Shown one piece after another: positions 35,222-45,352 of a stretch of 64,000 nucleotides of DNA. Origin of the DNA: Tardiphaga sp. (GTDB lineage Bacteria > Pseudomonadota > Alphaproteobacteria > Rhizobiales > Xanthobacteraceae). The DNA is taken from assembly GCF_028290495.1 (NCBI RefSeq), contig NZ_JAQGJT010000046.1:1-64000 (forward strand), read 5' to 3'. Each line of letters starts with the position of its first letter. Within the stretch, counting starts at the first letter, position 1. Position numbers and translations under genes: made by a program. The notes below the pieces were generated by a model. The model saw only the letters and a list, made by a program, of their open reading frames with translations. It was not told where the DNA came from and did not search any database.

Positions 35222-36542
35222 GCCGGAGTCGAACGAGGCGAACGCACCCGGCACCGTGGCCCGCATCAAGGGCGGCGCGCGGCGTCGCACGGTATCGATT
35301 TTCGTGACACTGCTGATCCTCGGCGGCCTTGGTTATATCGGTTGGACCGTCTGGCAGCAGAAGCAGACAGCCTCCCGCATGCCGCGGCCCGACATGACGG
35401 TGCCGGTGCTGGCGGCGACGCCTAAGATCCAGGACGTTCCGGTCTATCTCGATGGCGTGGGCTCGGTGAAAGCGCTCAACAACGTCACCGTGCGCGCGCA
35501 AGTCGATGGCAAGCTGATCAAGGTGAATTTCAAGGAAGGCCAGGACGTCAAGGCGGGCGACGTGCTCGGCGAGATTGATCCCGTGCTGTACAAGGCACTG
35601 TACGATCAGGCCGTTGCCAAGAAGGCGCAGGACGAGGCGACGCTGGCCAATGCCAGGCTCGACCTCATCCGTTATCAGCAGCTCGCCGCGACCAATGCCG
35701 GCTCCAAGCAGCAGGCAGACACCCAGAAGTCGGTGGTGGCGCAGCAGGAAGCGCTGGTGAATTCCGATCAGGCCGCCATCGACAACGCCGCGGCGACCCT
35801 AAGCTACACCAAAATCATTGCGCCGTTATCCGGTCGCGCCGGCCTGCGGCAGGTCGATCAGGGCAATATCATCCACGCCTCCGACACCACCGGGCTGGTT
35901 ATCATCACCCAGTTGCAGCCGATCGCCGTGCTGTTCAGCCTGCCGCAGCAGCAGATCGTGCGCGCCAATGCCGCCGCGGCGAGGGGACCGCTCGCGGTCG
36001 ATGTGTTCGGCAATGACGGCGTCACCGTCGTCGATACGGGCACGCTGACCGGCATCGACAACCAGGTCGACATCACCACCGGCACGCTGAAGATCAAGGC
36101 CGAATTCCCCAACGCCAAATTCCAGCTCTGGCCCGGCCAGTTCGTCAATGTCCGGCTCAAGGTCGAGACGCTGCCGCAGGCGATGGTGGTGCCAACTTCC
36201 GCCGTGCAGCGCGGGCCTGCCGGCACGTTCAGCTACGTCATAGGGGAGGGCGATATCGTCAAGGCGGTGCCGGTGACGGTGACGCAGCAGAACGAAACCG
36301 AGGCGGTGATCGCCAAGGGCCTGTCGCCGGCCGACCGCGTCGTCACCACCGGCTTCGCCAACCTGGCTGAGGGCAGCAAGGTCAGCGTCGGCACCGATAG
36401 CGGCGAACCGACCGCGGACCTCGCGCCGCGCAAACGCGGCAGCAAGCGGGGCGAAGGCGGCGAGGGCAGGGCGAAGCGCGGCGAGGGCGACCAGAAGGCG
36501 CAGACCGGCCCGGCCAAGGCGCCTTCCAGCGCCCCGCCATGA
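35211..36542 (+). CDS. mdtA: RND efflux periplasmic adaptor (MdtA-like)
   Basis: A 443-residue membrane-fusion protein with an N-terminal TM anchor (SIFVTLLILGGLGYIGW). The lipoyl-like half motifs are VRAQVDGKLIKVNFKEGQDV and KIIAPLSGRAGLR, with a helical hairpin between them; GTLTGIDNQVDITTGTLKIK marks the beta-barrel. The C-terminal 50 residues are a Lys/Gly/Ala/Pro-rich tail (KRGSKRGEGGEGRAKRGEG) not needed for the fold. It bridges the two inner-membrane pumps and the NodT channel. Its stop overlaps the next gene. Confidence 0.92.
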   Translation: MLFKPESNEANAPGTVARIKGGARRRTVSIFVTLLILGGLGYIGWTVWQQKQTASRMPRPDMTVPVLAATPKIQDVPVYLDGVGSVKALNNVTVRAQVDGKLIKVNFKEGQDVKAGDVLGEIDPVLYKALYDQAVAKKAQDEATLANARLDLIRYQQLAATNAGSKQQADTQKSVVAQQEALVNSDQAAIDNAAATLSYTKIIAPLSGRAGLRQVDQGNIIHASDTTGLVIITQLQPIAVLFSLPQQQIVRANAAAARGPLAVDVFGNDGVTVVDTGTLTGIDNQVDITTGTLKIKAEFPNAKFQLWPGQFVNVRLKVETLPQAMVVPTSAVQRGPAGTFSYVIGEGDIVKAVPVTVTQQNETEAVIAKGLSPADRVVTTGFANLAEGSKVSVGTDSGEPTADLAPRKRGSKRGEGGEGRAKRGEGDQKAQTGPAKAPSSAPP

Positions 36543-39500
36543 GCGTCTCCGAACCCTTCATCCGCCGGCCGGTCGCGACCTCCTTGCTGGGGATCGCGCT
36601 TCTGATCGGCGGCGCGCTCGGCTACTTCGCGCTGCCGGTATCGGCGCTGCCGCAGGTCGATTTCCCGACCGTGCAGATATCGACGCAACTGCCCGGCGCC
36701 AGCCCGGACGTGATCGCCTCCCTGATCACCGCGCCGCTGGAGCGCCAGCTCGGCCAGATCCCGTCGCTGACCTCGATGACCTCGACCAGTTCGTTTGGCG
36801 TCAGCGCGATCTCGCTGCAGTTCGATCTCAACCGCGACATCGACGGCGCCACCCAGGACGTTCAGGCCGCGATCAACGCCGCCGCCGGCGTGCTGCCGAA
36901 GAACCTGCCGTATCCGCCTGTCTACGCCAAGGTGAACCCGGCCGATGCGCCGGTGATGACGCTGGCGCTGACATCGGACACGATCTCGCTGCGCGCCATG
37001 AGCGATATCTCCGACACGCTGCTCGGGCAGCGGCTGAGCCAGATTTCCGGCGTCGGCCGCGTCGCCGTGCTGGGCGGGCTGAAGCCGGCGGTGCGGGTGC
37101 AGGCCGACCTGTCGCGGCTTGCCGCCTACGGCATCGCGATGGAGGATCTCCGCGCGGCGATCGCGGGGGCCAACGTGTCCGGCCCGAAGGGCTCGCTCGA
37201 CGGCGCGCAGCAGGCCTACATCATCGCCGCCAATGACCAGATCGCCGTCGCCGAAGCCTACCGCCCGATCATCGTCGCCTACCGCAACGGCGCGCCGGTG
37301 ACGATCGGCGATATCGCCCAGATTGTCGATGGGCTGGAAAACGACCGCACCGGCGGCTGGTATCAGGGCACGCCGGCTGTCATCATCGAGATCCAGCGCC
37401 AGCCCGGCGCCAATGTCATCGAGGTGGTCCGCCAGATCCGCGAGGAAATCCCTCGGGTGCAGCGCTCGATGCCGGCCGGCGTCAAGCTCACCATCGTCAG
37501 CGACCGCACCGTCACGATCCGCGCTTCCGTCCGCGACGTGCAATTCACACTGGTGCTCTCGGTCGTGCTGGTGACGCTGGTCGTGCTGTTGTTCCTGCGC
37601 TCGCTGCGCGCCACCTTGATTGCCGGCGTGGCGCTGCCGCTATCGCTGATCACGTCTTTCGGTGTGATGTATTTCGCAGGCTTCAGCCTCGACAATCTCT
37701 CGCTGATGGCGCTAACGATCGGCACCGGCTTCGTTGTCGATGACGCCATCGTCATGATCGAGAACATCGTCCGCCACATGGAAGACGGCGAGAGCCCGAT
37801 GCAGGCGGCACTGTCCGGCGCCAAGGAGATCGGCTTCACCGTGATCTCGCTGACGGTATCGCTGATCGCGGTGTTCATCCCGCTATTGTTCATGTCCGGG
37901 CTGGTCGGCCGCATGTTCCGCGAATTTGCGCTGACCCTGACCATCGCGGTGATCACCTCGGCCGTCGTATCCCTGACTCTCACTCCGATGATGTGCTCGC
38001 GGCTGCTGCGCCACACCGGCGACGAGTGGCAGGTGCCGGGTCTGGCTGCGATCAGTCGCTTCATCGACCGCATGGTCGCGTTCTATCACCGCACGCTGTT
38101 GTGGGTGTTGAAGCATCAGCCGGCCACGCTGGTCGTCACCTTCCTGACCATCGTCGCCACGCTCGGCCTCTATGTCATCGCGCCCAAGGGCTTCCTGCCG
38201 CTGCAGGACACCGCCTCGATCACTGCAGTGACCGAAGCCGGTGCTGATGTTTCGTTCGCGGAGATGCAGAGCCGGCAGGCGGCTGCGGCGACGCTGATCC
38301 AGGCCGATCCCGATGTGACCGGTGTGGTCTCGGTGATCGGCGGCGGCACCGTGAACCCGACCACCAACGTCGGCCGTCTGGTGCTGAACCTGCGGCCGCG
38401 CGGCGAACGCAAGGACGACATCACCCAGGTGATCGCGCGGCTGAAGCAGAGTGTCGCCGGGATTCCCGGCATGACGGTGTATTTCCAGCCGGTGCAGGAT
38501 ATCCAGATCAGCACCCAGTCGAGCCGCTCGCAGTATCAGTACACGCTGACCGGCACCGACGCGGTCCAAGTCACCTTGTGGTCGGAGAAACTGGTCGCCG
38601 AGTTGCGCCGCGATCCGATGTTCCGCGACGTCTCGTCGGAGAACCAGGCTGGCGGCTTGCGGGCTGCGCTGGACATCAACCGGCAGCGTGCGGGGCAGCT
38701 CGGCGTCAATCTGCAGGGCATCAACGACACGCTGAACGATGCCTTCGCGCAGCGCCAGATCTCGACCATCTACGGTCAGGCCAACCAATACCGTGTGGTG
38801 CTGGAAGCGCTGCCCGGGCAGCAGCGCGATCCCGACGTGCTGTCGAAACTGTACCTGCCAGGCACCGCGGGCGCGCAGGTGCCGTTGTCGGCGGTCGCCA
38901 CGCTGACCCGTACCACCGCGCCGCTGGCGATCTCGCATCAGGCGCAATTCCCGGCGATCTCGCTGAGCTTCAACCTCGCGCCCGGCGAGGCGCTCGGCGA
39001 GGCCGTGCAGGAGGTCAAGAAGATCGAGCAGCGGATCGGGATGCCCGGCAGCATCGTCGGGCTGTTTGCCGGTGACGCCGCGGAGTTTTCCAAGTCGCTG
39101 TCCGGCCAGCCGTGGCTGATCCTGGCCGCGCTGGTGACGATCTACATCGTGCTCGGCGTGCTCTATGAGAGCTACATCCACCCGATCACCATTCTCTCGA
39201 CGCTGCCCTCGGCCGGCGTCGGCGCCATCCTGGCGCTGATGGCGACCGGGCAGGACCTCTCGGTGATCGGGCTGATCGGGATCATTCTGTTGATGGGCAT
39301 CGTCAAGAAGAACGCCATCATGATGATCGACTTTGCGCTCGAGGCCGAGCGGCACCGCGGCATGACGCCGGAGGCGGCGATCGTCGAGGCCTGCCTGCTG
39401 CGCTTCCGGCCGATCATGATGACCACGCTGGCGGCCCTGTTCGGCGCGCTGCCGCTGGCGGTGGAGAGTGGCACCGGCGCCGAGCTGCGGTTTCCTCTGG

Positions 39501-39670
39501 GCGTGTCGATCATCGGCGGCCTGGTACTGAGCCAGATACTGACGCTCTACACCACACCGGTGATCTATCTCGCGCTCGACCGCATCAACCGCCGATTTGA
39601 AAAGGCTGTGCCTCCGACACCGCCAATCGCGGGAGCGGCACGGACATCGGGAGCCGGAGGGACGCCGTAA
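36539..39670 (+). CDS. mdtB: RND multidrug efflux permease, MdtB-like
   Basis: A 1043-residue RND pump of twelve TM helices with two large periplasmic loops. Landmarks are SEPFIRRPVATSLL at the start, VVDDAIVMIENIVRH in TM4 with the paired Asp residues for proton relay, and GIVKKNAIMMIDFALE late. With the next gene it forms a mixed pump like MdtBC, which in E. coli exports novobiocin and bile salts; the substrate here is unknown. The 4-base overlap with the adaptor gene and a 1-base overlap with mdtC show a single operon. Confidence 0.93.
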   Translation: MSVSEPFIRRPVATSLLGIALLIGGALGYFALPVSALPQVDFPTVQISTQLPGASPDVIASLITAPLERQLGQIPSLTSMTSTSSFGVSAISLQFDLNRDIDGATQDVQAAINAAAGVLPKNLPYPPVYAKVNPADAPVMTLALTSDTISLRAMSDISDTLLGQRLSQISGVGRVAVLGGLKPAVRVQADLSRLAAYGIAMEDLRAAIAGANVSGPKGSLDGAQQAYIIAANDQIAVAEAYRPIIVAYRNGAPVTIGDIAQIVDGLENDRTGGWYQGTPAVIIEIQRQPGANVIEVVRQIREEIPRVQRSMPAGVKLTIVSDRTVTIRASVRDVQFTLVLSVVLVTLVVLLFLRSLRATLIAGVALPLSLITSFGVMYFAGFSLDNLSLMALTIGTGFVVDDAIVMIENIVRHMEDGESPMQAALSGAKEIGFTVISLTVSLIAVFIPLLFMSGLVGRMFREFALTLTIAVITSAVVSLTLTPMMCSRLLRHTGDEWQVPGLAAISRFIDRMVAFYHRTLLWVLKHQPATLVVTFLTIVATLGLYVIAPKGFLPLQDTASITAVTEAGADVSFAEMQSRQAAAATLIQADPDVTGVVSVIGGGTVNPTTNVGRLVLNLRPRGERKDDITQVIARLKQSVAGIPGMTVYFQPVQDIQISTQSSRSQYQYTLTGTDAVQVTLWSEKLVAELRRDPMFRDVSSENQAGGLRAALDINRQRAGQLGVNLQGINDTLNDAFAQRQISTIYGQANQYRVVLEALPGQQRDPDVLSKLYLPGTAGAQVPLSAVATLTRTTAPLAISHQAQFPAISLSFNLAPGEALGEAVQEVKKIEQRIGMPGSIVGLFAGDAAEFSKSLSGQPWLILAALVTIYIVLGVLYESYIHPITILSTLPSAGVGAILALMATGQDLSVIGLIGIILLMGIVKKNAIMMIDFALEAERHRGMTPEAAIVEACLLRFRPIMMTTLAALFGALPLAVESGTGAELRFPLGVSIIGGLVLSQILTLYTTPVIYLALDRINRRFEKAVPPTPPIAGAARTSGAGGTP

Positions 39671-42600
39671 TGGCCTCCATTTCCGAACCCTTCATCCGCC
39701 GGCCGGTCGGCACCACCTTGCTCGGCATCGGATTATTCCTGATCGGCGCGGTCGCCTATCACCTGCTGCCGGTCGCCGCCGTCCCCAACGTCGACTTTCC
39801 GATGATCCGGGTTTCGGCGTCGCGGCCGGGCGCGGCTCCGGCCATCATGGCATCAACGGTCGCCGCACCGCTGGAACGGCGGCTCGGCGTCATCGCAGGC
39901 CTCGACCAGATCACCTCGACCAGTTCGCTGGGCTCGACCTCGATCCAGTTGCAATTCGCCATCGGCCGGAATGTGGACCGCGCCGCGCGCGACGTGCAGG
40001 CGGCGATCAACGCATCCCTCGCCGACCTGCCGACGGACCTGCCGACGCTGCCGAACTTCCGCAAGGCCAATCCGTCGGCCGCGCCGGTGTTCATCCTGGC
40101 GCTGACCTCGAAGACGATGTCGGCCGCCGCGATCTATGACGTCGCCGATACCGTGATCGTGCAGCGGATTTCGCAGGTGCCAGGGGTAGGCGAGGTCACG
40201 GCCAGCGGCGCCGACCAGCCGGCGGTGCGCATCCAGCTCAATCCGGTTGCGCTGTCGAATGCAGGCATCGCCACTGACGACGTCCGGACCGCCATCGTCA
40301 ACGCCAACCCGCTTGGGCCCGTCGGGATCTTCAGCGGTAGCAGGCAGAGCGAAACGCTGTCGATGAATCCGCAGATGCGCACCGCGGAAGAGTTTCGCGA
40401 CATCATCATCAAGAGCTCGAACGGCAATTACGTCCGGCTGTCGGATGTCGCCGACGTGCAGGACGCCACGCGCAACAGCCGCTCGATCGCCTGGTTCAAC
40501 AAACAGCCAGCGGTGCTGATCCAGATCACCAAACAGGGCGACGCCAACGTCATCGAGACCGTCGATCGCGTTAAGGCGCTGATACCGGACCTCAAGCAGT
40601 GGATTCCGTCGGGCATCGACATCTCGGTGCTGACCGACCGCACCGGCACCATCCGCGCCTCGGTCGATGACATGCAATGGACGCTGCTGGCGACCGCGGC
40701 ATTGGTGATGATCGTGGTCTTCGTGTTCCTGCGACGCGGCATCCCGACCATCGCCGCGGGCGTCTCGGTGCCGCTGGCGCTGGCCGGCACTTGCGCCGGG
40801 ATGTGGCTGGCCGGGTTCTCGATCAACAATCTCTCGCTCATGGCGCTGGCGATCTCGGTCGGCTTCGTTGTCGACGACGCTATCGTCATGATCGAGAACA
40901 TGTACCGCAACCTCGAGGACGGCATGGCGCCGATGCAGGCGGCGCTGGAAGGCGCGCGGCAAATCGGCTTCACGGTGCTCTCCATCAGCCTGTCGCTGAT
41001 CGCGGCGTTTACGCCGCTGATCTTCATGGACGGACTGGTCGGCCGGCTGCTGCGCGAATTCTCACTGACGCTGACCTTCTCGATCATCGTCTCCACCATC
41101 GTCTCGTTGACGGTGACGCCGATGATCTGCGCGCAATACATCAAGAGCGGCGTCTCCAGCACCGAGACCCGGTTCGACCGCATCGTCGAAGGCACGCTGT
41201 CGCGCGTCGTGGCGTTCTACGAGCGCACGCTGCACATCGTGCTCGGCTTCCCACTACTGACGCTGCTGGTATTTTTCGCCACCATCGCGCTCACGGTGGT
41301 GCTGTACATCAAGACGCCAAAGGGGCTGTTCCCCAACGACGACAGCGGTTTCGTGATCGGTTCGACGCGGGCTTCTGCCGACACCTCGTTCCAGGCGATG
41401 CTGGGCTTGCAGCAGCGCCTGGCCGACATCGTGCTGGCAGATCCCGGCGTCGCCAGCATCGGTTCGACGCTGGGAGGCTCCGGCGGGCCGGGCGGCGGCA
41501 GCGCCAGCCGCGGCACCATGTTCATCGCGCTGAAACCGCCGGAGGAGCGCAATGGCTCCTCTACCGACGACGTCATCAATAGGCTGCGCCGCGAACTGGG
41601 CTTGGTGCCGGGTATCCGGCTCTTCATGTTCGCAGCCCAGGACCTGCGCGCCGGAGGCCGGCAAAGCGACTCCAACTACCAGTACACGCTGAGTTCGACC
41701 GATCTCGATCTCCTGCAGAAATGGGCGCCGCTGGTCGCCAAGCGGCTGGAAACGGTGGAGGGCATCACCGACGTGTCCAGCGACCGCGATCCCGGCGGTC
41801 TGCAACTGACGTTGTCGATCGACCGCAAGACCGCGTCGAGCCTCGGTGTGGACGTGCAGGACATCGACAACGCGCTGAACAACGCGTTTTCGCAGCGCCA
41901 GATCTCGACGATCTACACGCAGCGCAACCAGTACAAAGTGATCATGGAGATCGACGGCAAGTTCCAGAACGATCCGGCCGACCTCGATCGCATCTTTGTC
42001 GCCGGCGCCAACGGCGCACAGGTGCCGTTGACGGCGGTGGTGCGGCGGTCGCGCGATCTGTCGGCGCTGTCGGTGGCGCATTCGGCTGGCTTTCCGTCGA
42101 CCACGGTGTCGTTCAACACGCTGCCCGGCGTGCAACTCGACGCCGTGACTTCCGCCATCCAGCGCGCGGTGGATGAGCTGCACATGCCGGAAGGTATTCG
42201 CGGCAGTTTCGACGGCAGCGCCGGTGACTTCAACAAGACCTCCGGCCGGCAGCCATTGCTGATTCTTGGCGCGTTGATCGCGATGTATATCGTGCTCGGT
42301 GTGCTCTATGAGAGCCTGGTCCACCCGCTGACCATCATCTCGACGCTGCCCTCGGCCGGGCTGGGCGCGCTGCTGGCGCTGCAAATCACCAACACGCCGC
42401 TGACCGTCATCGCCTTCATCGGGATCATCCTGTTGATCGGGATCGTCAAGAAGAACGGCATCATGATGGTGGATTTCGCTATCGAGGCGGAGCGGCACCG
42501 CGGGCTGTCGCCGGCAGAGGCGATCTTCGAGGCCTGCAGCGTGCGGTTCCGGCCGATCCTGATGACCACGCTGGCGGCAGCCTTTGCCGCGATTCCGCTG

Positions 42601-42774
42601 GTAATTGCGACCGGGCCGGGCACCGAACTGCGTCGGCCGCTGGGCATCACCATCATCGGCGGGTTGCTGATCTCGCAGATCCTGACGCTGTACACCACGC
42701 CGGTGATCTACCTGCTGATGGACCGGTTGCGAAGCCAGCCACGGCCTTTGGCGCGGCCTGCGGCCGCCGAATAG
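39670..42774 (+). CDS. mdtC: RND multidrug efflux permease, MdtC-like
   Basis: A 1034-residue RND pump, paralogue of the preceding gene; the two share nearly identical starts (SEPFIRRPVGTTLL). TM4 carries VVDDAIVMIENMYRN, and late motifs GIVKKNGIMMVDFAIEAERH are intact. Both pumps have the TM4 acidic residues, so both halves look proton-competent on this evidence. It completes an outer-membrane channel, adaptor and two-pump operon. Confidence 0.93.
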   Translation: MASISEPFIRRPVGTTLLGIGLFLIGAVAYHLLPVAAVPNVDFPMIRVSASRPGAAPAIMASTVAAPLERRLGVIAGLDQITSTSSLGSTSIQLQFAIGRNVDRAARDVQAAINASLADLPTDLPTLPNFRKANPSAAPVFILALTSKTMSAAAIYDVADTVIVQRISQVPGVGEVTASGADQPAVRIQLNPVALSNAGIATDDVRTAIVNANPLGPVGIFSGSRQSETLSMNPQMRTAEEFRDIIIKSSNGNYVRLSDVADVQDATRNSRSIAWFNKQPAVLIQITKQGDANVIETVDRVKALIPDLKQWIPSGIDISVLTDRTGTIRASVDDMQWTLLATAALVMIVVFVFLRRGIPTIAAGVSVPLALAGTCAGMWLAGFSINNLSLMALAISVGFVVDDAIVMIENMYRNLEDGMAPMQAALEGARQIGFTVLSISLSLIAAFTPLIFMDGLVGRLLREFSLTLTFSIIVSTIVSLTVTPMICAQYIKSGVSSTETRFDRIVEGTLSRVVAFYERTLHIVLGFPLLTLLVFFATIALTVVLYIKTPKGLFPNDDSGFVIGSTRASADTSFQAMLGLQQRLADIVLADPGVASIGSTLGGSGGPGGGSASRGTMFIALKPPEERNGSSTDDVINRLRRELGLVPGIRLFMFAAQDLRAGGRQSDSNYQYTLSSTDLDLLQKWAPLVAKRLETVEGITDVSSDRDPGGLQLTLSIDRKTASSLGVDVQDIDNALNNAFSQRQISTIYTQRNQYKVIMEIDGKFQNDPADLDRIFVAGANGAQVPLTAVVRRSRDLSALSVAHSAGFPSTTVSFNTLPGVQLDAVTSAIQRAVDELHMPEGIRGSFDGSAGDFNKTSGRQPLLILGALIAMYIVLGVLYESLVHPLTIISTLPSAGLGALLALQITNTPLTVIAFIGIILLIGIVKKNGIMMVDFAIEAERHRGLSPAEAIFEACSVRFRPILMTTLAAAFAAIPLVIATGPGTELRRPLGITIIGGLLISQILTLYTTPVIYLLMDRLRSQPRPLARPAAAE

Positions 42775-42831
42775 GCATCCGTTGAGCGTCACGGCGGTTG
42801 AAGCGTCCGCTCGCGCGGCGTATAGCGGGCA

Positions 42832-43554
42832 ATGTCAAAGATTTCAGAACTGAAAGCCGGTGAGCCCGAGGCGATCCCGGAATGCCCGCGTTGTCTCAAG
42901 CCGGTGCCGCTGTGCATCTGCGAGAGCATCCCGACCATCGAGAGCCGCATCGGCCTGCTGATCCTGCAGCATCCGCAGGAGCAGGACAGGGCGCTCGGCA
43001 CCGCCCGCGTCGCCGCATTGCACTTCAAGAACGCCGTGGTGAAGATCGGGCTGTCGTGGCCGAGCCTTGCCAAGGCGCTGGGCCGGCCGATCGCCGATCC
43101 ATCGCGCTGGGCGGTGCTCTACCTCGGCTCCGCCAAGGTGTCGGACTTCGAGACCGACCGCGACTTGCTGGCGATCGACCGCAAGGGCGAAGCCGAAGAG
43201 AATCAGCGCGCCCTTCTCAAGGAGATCCAGGGCATCGTGCTGCTCGACGGCACCTGGAGCCAGGCCAAGGCGCTGTGGTGGCGTAACGCCTGGATGCTGA
43301 AGTGCCAGCGCGTGATTCTCGGCCCCGCCAAGCCGTCGCTGTACGGCAAACTGCGCAAGGAACCACGCCAGGACGGCCTGTCGACCATCGAGGCCGCCGG
43401 CATGCTGCTGTCGAACCTGGAAAAACGCCCGGAGATCGCCGAGACGCTGAACGCCAGTTTCGTCCGCATGCTCGCAAAGTACCAGGAAGCGCAGAGCGTG
43501 ATGCCGGAACTGAAGCCCAAGAAGCGCGACTGGCGCCGCAAGAAGCAGGCCTGA
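42832..43554 (+). CDS. DTW domain tRNA-uridine aminocarboxypropyltransferase
   Basis: A 240-residue protein of the DTW/TapT family that adds an aminocarboxypropyl group from SAM to a tRNA uridine (acp3U). The N-terminal cysteine cluster CPRCLKPVPLCICE is the zinc site, LILQHPQEQDRALGTARV is a conserved block, and LLDGTWSQAK is the DTW motif region (here DGTW). C-terminus is very basic, suited to tRNA binding. It is the last core gene before the integrated element. Confidence 0.85.
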   Translation: MSKISELKAGEPEAIPECPRCLKPVPLCICESIPTIESRIGLLILQHPQEQDRALGTARVAALHFKNAVVKIGLSWPSLAKALGRPIADPSRWAVLYLGSAKVSDFETDRDLLAIDRKGEAEENQRALLKEIQGIVLLDGTWSQAKALWWRNAWMLKCQRVILGPAKPSLYGKLRKEPRQDGLSTIEAAGMLLSNLEKRPEIAETLNASFVRMLAKYQEAQSVMPELKPKKRDWRRKKQA

Positions 43555-43555
43555 T

Positions 43556-43846
43556 CTACGGTCCCGCGCAGGCCGGGCCAAGGCCCGGCGTCCGCTCGCC
43601 CGAGCTCGGCCTGATCAGCGACGGGAACGGATTCCGGAACAGGCCGCCTTTGCTCTCTTCCTCGACCGGCGCCGGTGGCGGCGGTGGCGGCGCGGGCAGG
43701 TTGTCGCATTTCATCGAATAGACGAGTTTGCCGTCCGCGGTGCGCCCGATCGGTGCACAGGGATCGGCCCGGACGGGCGCGGGCTTGTTCTGCGCCAGTG
43801 CCGGCGAGACCAGCAGTACGACAACGATCAGGATTGCACTTTTCAT
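43556..43846 (-). CDS. Small exported proline-rich protein
   Basis: A 96-residue protein with a signal peptide (SAILIVVVLLVSPALA, cleavage before QNKPAP), two cysteines that could form a disulfide (DPCAPIGR and SMKCDN) and a proline run in the middle (PAPPPPPPAP). GGAGGT lies 4 bases before the ATG at 43846. No domain is known. It is convergent with the DTW gene, one base apart. Confidence 0.6.
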   Translation of the reverse strand: MKSAILIVVVLLVSPALAQNKPAPVRADPCAPIGRTADGKLVYSMKCDNLPAPPPPPPAPVEEESKGGLFRNPFPSLIRPSSGERTPGLGPACAGP

Positions 43847-43966
43847 CGTACCTCCGCGGCCCCTCGGGCCTGCATGGTACGTCGGCCCTGCCAAGCGAAG
43901 TATTGCGCCGCGGAAAACCTCCCGGCGAGCTTCAGCTTCTCAGTGCATGTCATTGAAAAGATGGAA

Positions 43967-43980
43967 TGGAGGCCACGTCG
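43967..43980. repeat. Distal attachment-site copy
   Basis: TGGAGGCCACGTCG, identical to the 14 bases that encode the 3' end of tRNA-Cys at 59516-59529. This is the displaced tRNA end left at the far side of the element, 148 bases before the integrase start. Confidence 0.8.
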
Positions 43981-44128
43981 TCCTTCAACTCGAATTCCGA
44001 CACTGTCCATTGCTGTCCTGAATCGCAAAAAACGTCATTATTTAAGCGCTTCTCGGGTCTGTACACTTCCAACGTTGTCCGGTAGCTTCCAGCGCCAGTT
44101 TGTGCGTAGATTTGATTTGGATTTTGCC

Positions 44129-45352
44129 GTGGGCCGTGTTGGGAACAAACTCTCCGTGAAATTTTGCGGGAAAGGCTTGGAGCCGGGCCTCTATGGCGAC
44201 GGAAATGGGCTCTACCTACAGGTGTCTGCCTTTAAAACGAAATCATGGGTATTTCGATTCATGATCCGCAGCAAGGCCCGTAAAATGGGCTTGGGCGACT
44301 TCGAGCGGGTGACGCTGGCCGATGCCCGCAAGAAGGCTCAGGCGGCATACGGGCTGGTCGTGGACGGGATTGACCCGATCGTAGCCCGAGACGCGTTGAA
44401 GGCCTCCCAGGCCGCGCAACAGGCGAAAATAATCACCTTCAAGCAATGCGCCACCCTCTGCATCGCCGATCGCGCCAAGGGGTGGAAAAGCGACCGTCAT
44501 GCGGAGCAGTGGACATCGAGCCTCGAAAGGTACGCCTATCCGGTGGTCGGCCACCTACCAGTCGGCGAGGTGGATCTCGCGCTGGTACTGAAAATCATCA
44601 AGCCGATCTGGGACACGAAGACCGAAACTGCCAGCCGAGTTCGCAACCGCATCGAGAACGTGCTCGATTGGGCGAAGGTGCATGGGCACCGCGCGGGCGA
44701 TAATCCAGCCCGCTGGACCGGCTTCATCGATCAAGTGTTGCCGGCGCGTGAGCAAGTTTCACCAGTCGAGCACTACCCGGCCATGTCTTATGCCGATCTG
44801 CCAGCATTTATGGTCAGGCTACGGGCCAACGCCAGCGTCAGTGCTCGCGCGCTGGAACTTACGATCCTGACCGCCATGCGAACCGGTGCGACCATAGGCG
44901 CCACTTTGTCAGAGTTCGATCTGGACAAGGCGCTGTGGACGATCCCGGGCGAGCGGCTCAAAGGTAAGAAGGGCACCGGGCGGCGCGATCTGGCGATCCC
45001 CCTTGTACCGCGCGCAGTCGCATTCCTCGAGAAGTTGCCAAACGAGGGCGAGTTCGTCTTTCCAGGCGGCAAAGCCGGGAAGGGGCTTTCCAACGCCGCG
45101 ATGGATCAGCTTCTCAAGGGCATGGGTTACCCCGGTACGGTGGCGACCGTGCACGGCTTCCGGTCGACCTTCAAGGACTGGGCAACCGAGCAAACGGACT
45201 ACCCGACTGATCTCGTCGAATATGCCTATGCCCACACGGTCCCCGATAAGACGGAAGCGGCCTATCGCCGCGGCGACATGCTGCAGAAGCGCCGGCAGTT
45301 GATGGCGGATTGGGCGGAATACTGCGGTTCACAAACAGGCGGCGCGCGATGA
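44129..45352 (+). CDS. P4-type tyrosine integrase
   Basis: A 407-residue tyrosine recombinase with the DUF4102-like N-terminal arm-binding domain (KFCGKGLEPGLYGDGNGLYL region), a SAM-like core-binding domain and a catalytic domain. Catalytic residues seen are the Arg in ILTAMRTGA, a Lys region RLKGKKGTGRRD, His and Arg in VHGFRSTFKDW, the second His in YAHTVPDKTE and the Tyr in AAYRRGD. All are present, so it should be active. GTG at 44129 is preferred because the attachment repeat lies within the longer upstream frame (43874). Its stop overlaps the next gene by 4 bases. Confidence 0.88.
   Translation: MGRVGNKLSVKFCGKGLEPGLYGDGNGLYLQVSAFKTKSWVFRFMIRSKARKMGLGDFERVTLADARKKAQAAYGLVVDGIDPIVARDALKASQAAQQAKIITFKQCATLCIADRAKGWKSDRHAEQWTSSLERYAYPVVGHLPVGEVDLALVLKIIKPIWDTKTETASRVRNRIENVLDWAKVHGHRAGDNPARWTGFIDQVLPAREQVSPVEHYPAMSYADLPAFMVRLRANASVSARALELTILTAMRTGATIGATLSEFDLDKALWTIPGERLKGKKGTGRRDLAIPLVPRAVAFLEKLPNEGEFVFPGGKAGKGLSNAAMDQLLKGMGYPGTVATVHGFRSTFKDWATEQTDYPTDLVEYAYAHTVPDKTEAAYRRGDMLQKRRQLMADWAEYCGSQTGGAR

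Noticed and set aside
43874..44128. N-terminal extension of the integrase frame
   Set aside because: It spans the attachment repeat and chromosomal sequence outside the element; the integrase must start inside, so GTG 44129 is used.
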